A stretch of DNA of 64,000 bases from Caprimulgus europaeus (Eukaryota > Chordata > Aves > Caprimulgiformes > Caprimulgidae): positions 24,258,578 through 24,322,577 of the forward strand of contig OU015533.1 in assembly GCA_907165065.1 (NCBI GenBank), written 5' to 3'. Positions 55,254 to 64,000 of the stretch are shown piece after piece. Each line of letters begins with the position of its first letter. The stretch's first letter is position 1. The notes below the pieces were generated by a model. That model saw only the letters and a list, made by a program, of their open reading frames with translations, was not told the DNA's origin and searched no databases. The position numbers were made by a program, and so were the translations under genes.

Positions 55254-58200
55254 GTAAGCACTCGGATCCCCTCAGGCTGGCCGCCAGTTCTCCGTGCCCG
55301 CGCACCGTTCCGCACCGCGGCATGGCGCCGGTTCCCCTGTCCTGCTGCCCGGCTTGGTCACCTGTCCCTCGGTGGGGAGAATAAGGGGGTCCCCTTATTC
55401 TTGCTATTCTTGCTATTAATGTTATGGCTATCATTGCTGTTGCTGTTGTTGCTATTGTAATTATCGTTGTTGTTATTATCAGGAATAGTTGTGGGCATGC
55501 CGCGGGGTGCATCCGGCTGTTGCGCGCTCTGGCGCGGAAAGACGTGGCGAGCCGCGACCCTCCGCGCCGAGGGGCGGAAGCTGGGGCGCAGTACGCGCAA
55601 GCAGAGCCTCGCTTGCCGCGGGGTTTCTTCCGATAAAAGGCCTGGTTTAGGGTGCTTTTCCCTCCGACAGTCTGAAGCGCGGAGCGGTGATGCTGTGGTT
55701 TGTTTTCCCCATGGTGGAAGGGCGCTCGCGCAACTTTCAAGCTTAACAGGTGTTTTCGCAGGAGAACCGGGGTCAGCGCTCCCACGGGGGCGGAGGGCGT
55801 GGGGCGGTCCCGCCGAGCCGGTCAGGCCAGCCACGGGAGCCCCCGCCCGTCCCGCGGGACGGTTTACGGCATCCTTCTCCCGCTGCGGAGAGCCAGGGGT
55901 CGGTGGGAGGCACACGGGCCGGGCTCCGCAGCGGCAGCGCGGGAGAGGGATGCGTGGAGCCAGGGCCGGGAGCACATCCCTGCAGCACGGCTACTTACCC
56001 ACGTGGAAATCATGGGGGGCTAAATGGCGTACAAGTTCTCGCGGAAAAAAAAAAGAAAAAAAAAATAATAATAAAAAAAAACCCCAACCAAACAACCTAG
56101 GTTTATTTTGAAATATGTAAAGGAGAACAGTCACCTAAACTATATCTACGTTACCAATGTATGCATATATATTCATATCTGCATTGCCTAAATACATGTA
56201 TATACGTATTTACACCTCTGCTTATCTCTATAGAACATATATTCTTTGGAAGTATATTATTTTGAACGTATATATATTTTATACATCTCCTCTCCGTTTT
56301 CAAAATGTTAACGCACAGTAGAAAACCCGCAGCCGGGTATTTAGTGTTTACATCGTTGGTTAGTGATGGAAATGCACCGTGCCACTGCACTGCAGGAATT
56401 TACAGAATCGCCATTTACCTCGAAAGCAGCCACTTATTTAATGGTAAAGCAAAATGCCTGATTAAACCCTACCCAGTGAGGGTGGAAAGGTGTGGGATGT
56501 ACCCCGGATACATATTTTGAAGCCGCAAGACAAATTTTTCTTTAATCCATCCCCGAGCAGCTCCCCAGCTTGCTAAGCCCGAGCCCCGCTGCAGTCAGCG
56601 GTAGGATGCCTTTCCCTCATGCATTGGCTCTTTGCTCTAGCCGACCGCCCCAAGTTGCTGCAGGACTTGGGGATTATTTGGGAGGAATCGTTTTCAACAT
56701 AGCAACAGTCTACAAGAGTAACTTGGAGACTATGTATTGCATTAAGTTTCACTCTCAGGATCCCTCCTAGGTGATAGTAATTATAGCTGCTTGGCTATAA
56801 ATCTCTCAAAAAACTTCGAAAAATCTCAACCTTGAGGTTTTTTTCAAATTATTCGTGGCCTGGGGGAAAAGAAGAAAACAAAAGCAGGATGTTCTAACGA
56901 ATTGTAATGTGCGTGTGTGTGTCTGCGGGTCCACATGCTGACCCAGACGGATACACATACACATTTATAATCCTACTGGTTTGTGAGGGAGTTCGGCTTT
57001 TTTCTCTCATAAACGACTTCCTTCCTTCCTTGCTTTTTCTGTTTTTTATTTTTCTTATTTTTTTCTTTAATTTCTTTCATTGACATTGAAGCACACATAG
57101 TTATGTGTATGCTCTGAGATATACCTATGTGTTTGTGAGTATTCATAACAAATTCTGTATGTATGTGGATATAAATATGTATGGCACACATGAAGATTGT
57201 CTTTTTATATATATTTATAGACCTATATAAGGTGGGAGTCTGAATGTGTGTAGATGTGCTGATGTGCTGTCGTATTTGGAAAACAGAACTCGCATTCGCA
57301 TTTCTCACACCTGCTTCGTTTCCCGACGTGTTCGACAGAATTTATGACTCATCTCAATTTTTTGTTGAAAGGAAACAGTCTATCCCTAGCCCACCCGTTA
57401 CTAGCGCACGGGCAGTAGAAGACCACCACCACAAAATAAGCAGCAGGAAAGGGCAGCCTGCGCGCCCTAGCAGTGCCCAGGTATCGCTGGCGCCGGCTGC
57501 CATGTAGAAAGTCAGGTTGGGCTCCCGCCTACCTGCTGCAAGTTGCCTGGAGGAGAAGCGCAGCCTCTGCTCCCCGGGTCTGGCAGGGGTTTGGTGCAGG
57601 GAGGGTAGGCGGTGTGGACTGCAGAGCGGGGAAACCCGATAAGACTGAGCGAAGAAATACGTGTTAGTTTTGCGCTCTTAAGAACATCAAATCCCTCCGA
57701 TTCGTTTATTTCCTAGTAATTTTTCTCTTTCCCCAAGCAAATATAATTCTCATGGGGTGTTTTATGAGCGCTTGGGGCAGAAAAAAAATCCGAACAAAGA
57801 CAGTATTTCACCCCTGGGTTGGCAGGCAGCTGTTAAAGGTATTTACGGCTCTACTGCAGTGCGGCACTCAATGCTACTGGAGTGGGAGAGGAAAAAACAG
57901 GAAGCGAAAGGAAAAGATGAGGCACAATAAACATTGCAGCAGGTCGCGGGGCCCGTGCGGGCCGCGCAGGAAGGGTCTCTGCCAGAGACAAGAAGCAATA
58001 AAAGTGCATTCATTCAGCGGCAGCAGTCTCTGCCCAAACCCAGCACTCGCCTCCTGTCACCCGCGGGGGAGGGGGAGGTGACGGGGAGGTGGGGAGGCAG
58101 CCAGCATCCCCCACCCAGCGCCCCACGCCGCAGGCCACCCGACCTGGTCCCCGCGTGGGTGCGGGATGCGCGGGGGGCAGCCCCGCCGTCGGGGGCCGGT

Positions 58201-61200
58201 TCGACCGCCTCTGCCCGCAGGTTGGCGCCCGCCTCGACGGCCCAGGCGGGGGTCACCTGCCTGCGGCTCCCGTCCCCAGGGTGGTCGGGACGGGGCGCGG
58301 AGCGGAGTGGCCACCGGGGGCGCGACAGGCCCTGGCCGCAGCCGCCAGCCATTTTGTCTCCACGGCCTCTTCCAGGAGAAGGCGCTGTAGGACAAGCCTG
58401 GCCGCTCTCCCAGCCTGGGCGAGGGGCGGTAGGGCGGCGAGCCCCTCGCCCTCCCGCGCCCCAGACTCGGCCTCCCGCCTGCCCACGGGAGAGGCCTACT
58501 GGAGGGCGGGTGTCACGGGTGGGGCTCCACCACCTTTCTCAGGCGTCTCTAAAGCCGTCCTCGACGGGGCCCCAGTTGTCCCACTCCCTCCAGCTCTGCT
58601 GCCTCCCGCTTGCCCCGGGCCCACCGGCCCTTACTCGGACCCGTGGGTTCCCCTCTGCGCTCCCTGCCTTCCCCATGATGCCGGCGGGGCTCACCTCGGG
58701 TGCCCCGTCGCCCTCCCGGTCATCGGCTCGTTCTTTGATGTCGAGCAGGCACCGCTTCCTTCCCTGCCCCTTTGATGTGGGTGCCAGAGCACCGCGGAGG
58801 CTCGCACCCGCCTCCCCGCTGCCTCCCTTCCCTCAAGCAGAGCCCCCGGCCCTGCATACCCCCCGTGCCCCCTGCAAGCCGGGGCCCGGCAGATCTCCCG
58901 GCCTCCGCCTCACCTGTTACCTTCAGGCTTCACCTTCCCCAGCTGTGCCCGGACATGACCCTGGCGGTCCCAGGCCCCCCGGGCTGTGCCTGCCCCAACT
59001 AGATGCTCCCACCGCCCCCGGCCTCCCCTCCCTGTCCCGTGCTCCTCGCCCTCTTCCCCCGCGGACCCGGGCTGCTGCCGCCGCTGCCCTCGTTTGATGT
59101 CTCTGGTTCTGCCTGAGGGCGCCGGGTGCTGCGGGCAGGGGCCTTTGCATGCCGACATCCTGCTCGGGGAGGGCCTGGGCGGTGAGGTGATTGCTGAAAG
59201 GCCGGGATTATGATAAAAGGAGGGAGAGCTAATGCGTTGGGCGCTATCAAGGCGCTCGGTAGGTCTTCAAAGTCAGAGATGGAGCCTGTCATTTTCTGGC
59301 AGTGAGGTCCTCGGGTGAGATACTGGTCTTGGTGTCTGTCAAGTAGCATCGAGGGTGACGATGGTGGTTTACATACGCGATGCAATTTCCCCAATCGTAA
59401 GAGTTACCAGAGGGGAAACCCATTATTACTGGGTTATTCATTCCACATCTTATCCATCCCTAGATCATCAGCCCCAAATATGAGAACTTGGATAAAAGCC
59501 TAGAGAATAAACTGGCCAGAGCTTCAAAGTTAACTTTCATATCTACATTTTAGAATAGGAAATGTGAAAATCCTCCTAATTCCCTCTTCAAAATCTCAGG
59601 ACTAGAATTACTCAGTCACAGAAACATTAATCTTGTCCCTAGATCACAGGGCGTTGTATCTCACTCATCAGCTCTTCACTATCCCACAGCTTCACCTTTC
59701 CCAGCCACCCGGACACGTTTGGCCCAAGCATATGCCCAGGCCAGGCGGCCGCTCCAGCCCCGTTTGGTGGGAGCCGATGCTTCTGCCTGCAGTCCGTAGT
59801 GCTGCCACAGCTTCTCCATTCCCGCCCCTGTCCCAAAACCCTGGGCTTCTTTTGCCCATGAGATGGGCCAAAAGAGCTGAAGAGATCATAGACACGAGAG
59901 GAGGGACGTGACGCTCCCTGTTCCAGCACAGGGGCTGGAGCCCACCCGTGGCCCCCGGTGCCTGGGACCAACCTCAGGCCGTACCCAGCACCCGCTGCCA
60001 GGCCCGGGGCAAACCCATTTAACTCTGCAATGTGGTTCCTGTCATCCTAACGTGTTCTCTCCACCATCTTGTTGGACTTTCCCGTTGCACCCTTCCCCTC
60101 ACATCATGATCCGTAACCTTTTCTCTCACCTTCCCAGGGACCAGCACCCTGGTTTCTTGCAGCTGCCTGCCACTGAATCCGCTTGCCTGGAGGCCAGCCA
60201 GGACAGGGTGTTTGGGGAGGGCTGCAAAGGCCGCCCTGGAGCCTGGTCCAGTGCCTGCCATGCCCAGGTTGGGTGCCTAGCCCCGTGTGTCTCTTCCCCC
60301 TGCCATACCAGGACTGGCAGCACGGGCCATGCTCCAGCTGAAAGCGACCCACAAGTCAGCTACACGCAGGGTAGCCCACCCGCCTCCCGGGGCGCCTGGA
60401 CGGATCCCCTGGGCTTTCATCGGCCGCCGGATAAAGTTGCTGAAATGTCACCTTACGCACTGTCCCTGACAGCTGTCCTTGGCTGGGAACAGATAGAAAG
60501 AGCTTTTCCCCAGCTCAGGTCATTAATAAAGCACGAAGGTGATGCCGTATGATTAAAGCATTAACACAGAGCAAGAGAAATAGCAGAATGCAAAACAACC
60601 CTGCCTCGGAAAGAAGGAGCAGGAAAGGTGATCAGGACGCCTCTTGCCCTCTGGACAAAACCAAACTGATCAGCTGTGTTTTGAGCCACCTAAAGAGTAC
60701 GGCGAGAGCTAAACTGCCCCTTTTAGTCAACTTCAAACTTGTACAGCCGAATTGGGTAGGAAGTGGCCCAGTAAGAGCAGACTAGGAGAGACCTAACTCT
60801 GGCATTAGACAAGCACCACCCAGCTGGTGACAGCTGGTGCCACCACCCAGCAAGGAGCTGAAGTTGGCTCACTTTTCAGAGCCGAGCCCCTGCACGGAGC
60901 TGGATCTGCATTCAAGGGCTGGGGAAGCGGCTGTTCCCCTTTGACCGTGGTCGGTCCCCGACGGGGAGCACGAGGATTCCCGCCCTCTGGGGAAGGGACA
61001 AGCCCCTCCTCGGAGGCACAAGGAGCTGCTGGCCTCTCCGACTTCCTCATCTTAGCCATGATAGATTGGGAGCTGATGCCCGGGTTCCTTTATGCTGTGT
61101 GACTGCCAGGGACATTTGACTTCCTGTGTTCGAGCTCCTTGGAGTTCTCATTTGCTAACTCACACCCAGCTCCCTTCACACCAGGGTTGTTTTATGGTTT

Positions 61201-63255
61201 TATAACCCTCCTTAAACTTCCAGTTCTCAAAGATCTCATTGTGGCAAGCTTCACACTTTCTCCCTTTCCAAAGCCCGGTGCCCTCTGTTTCCAGCAGTTT
61301 GGTCTCTCGCAAAGGTCCCTCGGGTGCCTGGTGAGCCCGCGGCCTCTGGCACAGCTCTTTCGAGCAACAGCCCAGGAGGTGAACGAGTCAGAATCATTTT
61401 CCAGGGGCTCCTGGCCAAAATGTCATAAACATCCGGGAAGGGAGAGGGGAAAACCCTCCTCTCCCCGAAGTACCTCTACGTTTTCTCTTGACGATGAACT
61501 TCCCTGTCCCCTAGGAGATGTAAAGAAAGGTTTGAACGAGTACCCACGGCGAAATCCACTCGGCTCCCTTTGTCGAGAGCAATTTGGGAGAGCCAACTCT
61601 CCCCTTAGCAGCTTTCGCTACAACACGCTCCTCAAAAGGGCCGGCATAATGCCGCAGAGCTGACCTTCTGCCCATCCCCGCTATTCCGACTCAGGCTCGT
61701 TTTATAGGACAGATTCAGCGAACCTTTATTTAGAGAATAAAAGTTTAAAGCTGAAGGTTATTTATGGTTCCACAGAGATAGGTCCTGAGTGGCTATTTAG
61801 AAGCACGTGATTCCAATAAACTTTGTTTTATGGCTTGAGAGTTGACAAGCCAAAATATAATTCCCACCATAAATTAGTTTAAGAGCATACAAGTGCAGAT
61901 GCTTTCGTTCCTGGAAGCAGTAATCGGGAAAGTGTTAGCAGGGAACCGTCTGCGGGAATGCGGCCGTGCAGGCACCTCTGCTCCCGGCCCCCCCTGGCCG
62001 CGGGGGGAGCGCGCAGTAAGTCCGCTACCAAGCCTCCCCGCTGCCCCCGCCGCACCGAGCTCTCCTGTGCCCCTGGAAACTCCGTGGGAGTGGGGAACCC
62101 GCGCTGCTCCGCCCGGCAAGGGACCGTCTTTGCTGGGGAGAAGGGACAGGTAGAGCTCAGGCGGTCAGGGCAGCGCCGGGATGAGCGGGGTGCTCCCTCT
62201 CTGGGATTTCTGAATTTAATTGGACAACTTATTTGAAGCTAACCTCTTTTTTTTTTTTTTTTTTAAAAAAAAAAGGATAAAAAATAAAGGAAAGGACAGC
62301 TAAAGGAATGTTTAGTGCCGAAATGCTGATATGATTCCACTGTCGTCGCAAGCTCTGAATGCTATCAGGAGTGGAAAGGTCTCAAAAAAAATTTTTTTTA
62401 AAACAAAAATGTATTGGAAAGCTCTATCTAGTGAACTATGGATACCGAGGCAATTGCTCTGTGTGTAATACAATAACTCTCCAAGATATACTGTAGGAAG
62501 GCAAAACAAGGGGTGAAAAATAGCTTACAGAAAAGGAATCCCAAATATTAGCATTTTACTCAAAAATATACGTTGCGTTTCAGTAGCATTAGACTGAGCT
62601 TGTGTTTTTGCTTTCCTTAATGTGATCTTTAGATTTATTAAAATTTGAAGGAAAGTTCAAATCAAATCCGTCCTTCTATAAAGCAAACAAAGATGCATGT
62701 CTGGTGGTTACTGTTTGGTTAATTAGGTGATCTTAAAGGAGACCTATGCTAGAGCAATCCGAGATTTATTATTATAAAATTGTAGCTCTTTCTGTGCTCA
62801 GCACGGATACGATGCTGCATGGCATATTGTGACATTTTATGGGTGATGATTTAGGAAAAGTGAGCTGAATATTTCATTTGTAAGTGACTGGATTGCCACA
62901 AGACAAAAAAGAAAAAAAAAAGAAAAAAAAAAAAGAAGAGGCCTTTGTTATTCTTTTTTTTCCATCCGTGAAAGAGAAAGGTTTGACTTTTCATCCCTTT
63001 AGAAGTTATCCTGTATAAAATCTAGACTGTGAATATTAAAAATGAAAGATCACATCCCGGGCACAGGGAAAACATGTGTTCATAAAAAACTGCCTGAATG
63101 CAACGTGGTCCTCGTTCTGAAGGGGCTTCCACCCCACCACTCCTCTGCTCGCAGGATTTACCACCAGCTCCTCTCTGCCTTCATCTATCAAACGTGGTCT
63201 GTAACTGTTCTCCAGAAATATCACCCGTATGTGGAATACAACAGTAACAAACGTT
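55254..63255. other. Hoxd8-Hoxd4 intergenic, right part
   Basis: No coding exon is recognised. A GC-rich block lies at 55490-56000 and a large one at 58030-59110. AT-rich sequence with long T and A runs lies at 56040-57240 and 61680-63050 (including T19 followed by A10 near 62247). The 387-codon frame at 57934-59097 is proline-rich read-through of a GC block. A weak CTCF-like motif is at 58496-58509. Confidence 0.55.
58496..58509 (+). promoter_or_regulatory. Weak CTCF-like motif, plus orientation
   Basis: CTACTGGAGGGCGG matches the CTCF core with two mismatches, one at the usually conserved A. It lies in the CpG-rich block between Hoxd8 and the expected Hoxd4. Low confidence. Confidence 0.25.
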
Positions 63256-63268
63256 TTTATTGCAACAG

Positions 63269-63295
63269 GTTCGGCAGCATGGAACGACATCCACG
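63269..63295 (+). other. Possible 27-base non-coding exon
   Basis: A pyrimidine-rich stretch ending TTGCAACAG (acceptor AG at 63267-63268) and a near-perfect donor ACG|GTAAGTAAT (GT at 63296) bracket 27 bases. The strength of both signals so close together is unusual. If real, it could be an upstream untranslated exon of Hoxd4 or Hoxd3. No transcript evidence is available here. Confidence 0.3.
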
Positions 63296-64000
63296 GTAAG
63301 TAATCTTTTATTTCTTGTAGAGTTTGTGTTGCTTGAAAATCCTGTTTCTTCCCTTTCGACTGCAAGAATTAAAAACTATATACCCCTGCTGAATATCGCT
63401 ACCCTCCAAAAAAAAAAAGGGAAAAATATTATGTCAGCATGTGAAGCCTCTTGCGGAGTCGGTTTGTGATACCATGTCATAACGCCGGCTAGCGTTACAG
63501 GCAGAGGTGCAGTCTCCCGAGGGTTTATTATAGGGCTGTACAGGTGTCCTCCTGCTCCAAGCCCTGCGAAGCACTGAGCAGGGTTTCCATTGTACCCCGG
63601 CGGGACTGCGCAGTACCTCCCCGCGCAGAGCCCGGCCGGTTCGCGTCCTGTCCCAGTGCCTCAGAACCTTGGTTACTCCCCCTCTTTTCTCCAGGCGGGA
63701 TTCAGAGCAGAGCTGTGCCTGCTATCTCACGTTAACCTCGCTGGGCATCGCGGGGAGGAGGGTGGGAGAGGCGGCGGGCTCCGGGGTCAGTCCGCGCTGC
63801 AGCAGGGTCGTGCGGGGCGGTAGCGCTGATCCGCTGCTGTTGGGTCTCTCAGGGCAAGGGAGATCCAAACGTGGATTTAAATGCTATGAAGGCACGGAAG
63901 GGAATGGCTATCTGAGCTCAGGAGGGCAACCTTTTACTATAGGGGCTTTCGCGTCCCCGATGGTCCTGCATGAGCTGCGCTGGGGGGAAGGAGGGGAGGG
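63296..64000. other. Window end, upstream of expected Hoxd4
   Basis: No coding exon, and no match to the mir-10b mature sequence, was found. GC content rises after 63540. The short open frames at 63544-63823 have no recognised features. Confidence 0.5.

Noticed and set aside
54947-56111. Overlapping frames of 107-214 codons downstream of Hoxd8
   Set aside because: CpG-rich chance frames; possible exon signals there would be non-coding.
57934-59097. 387-codon plus-strand proline-rich frame
   Set aside because: Composition is that of a GC-rich block; all frames there are largely open and no domain or splice context is visible.
51551-64000. Hoxd4 coding exons and the mir-10b hairpin
   Set aside because: Searched for the Hoxd4 N-terminus, a further homeobox and the mir-10b mature sequence; none is present, so they should lie beyond the window.

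Overview
This window is most of the 5' half of a vertebrate HoxD cluster plus the adjacent Evx2 gene. Evx2 lies on the minus strand at the left edge. Six Hox genes follow on the plus strand in the order Hoxd13, Hoxd12, Hoxd11, Hoxd10, Hoxd9, Hoxd8. Each Hox gene has the classic two-exon structure: exon 1 carries the N-terminal region, exon 2 carries the homeobox, and the junction falls after the first base of a codon in all six. Evx2 has three exons, and its homeodomain is split between residues 46 and 47. All coding exons, splice sites, starts and stops were placed by reading the sequence; the identities come from comparison with Hox and Evx proteins I know.

Organism: an amniote, most likely a bird or another archosaur. 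Reasons are an intact Hoxd12, Hoxd11, Hoxd12 and Hoxd13 N-termini that resemble chicken rather than mammal, a short alanine tract in Hoxd13 (9 Ala), compact spacing, and no interspersed transposon that I can recognise. The species cannot be fixed from this alone. The window stops before Hoxd4; the mir-10b mature sequence expected near Hoxd4 was not found.

Layout: 1-1754 Evx2 3' flank; 1755-4781 Evx2 coding exons (minus); 4782-12620 Evx2-Hoxd13 spacer with a dense block of tandem repeats (7.6-9.15 kb) and CTCF-like motifs; 12723-14415 Hoxd13; 20221-21344 Hoxd12; 27637-29054 Hoxd11; 36645-39084 Hoxd10; 43504-44859 Hoxd9; 49771-51205 Hoxd8; 51206-64000 non-coding sequence toward Hoxd4, with CpG-rich blocks and two possible splice signals of an upstream non-coding exon.

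Function: these genes encode DNA-binding transcription factors. Group 9-13 Hox proteins and Evx2 pattern the posterior trunk, limbs and urogenital/cloacal region, and expression order follows gene order. Established work places a boundary between two regulatory domains inside this cluster. CTCF-like motifs read here are mostly minus-oriented left of Hoxd12 and plus-oriented from Hoxd12 rightward, which fits that picture, with one exception at 6.9 kb.

Most notable anomalies: an apparent one-base insertion in a G7 run that breaks the reading frame of Hoxd8 exon 1; a ~590 bp pure pyrimidine hexamer array with an internal 168 bp duplication next to a two-copy 51 bp repeat between Evx2 and Hoxd13; and several simple-sequence tracts placed close to exons of Hoxd8, Hoxd9 and Hoxd10.
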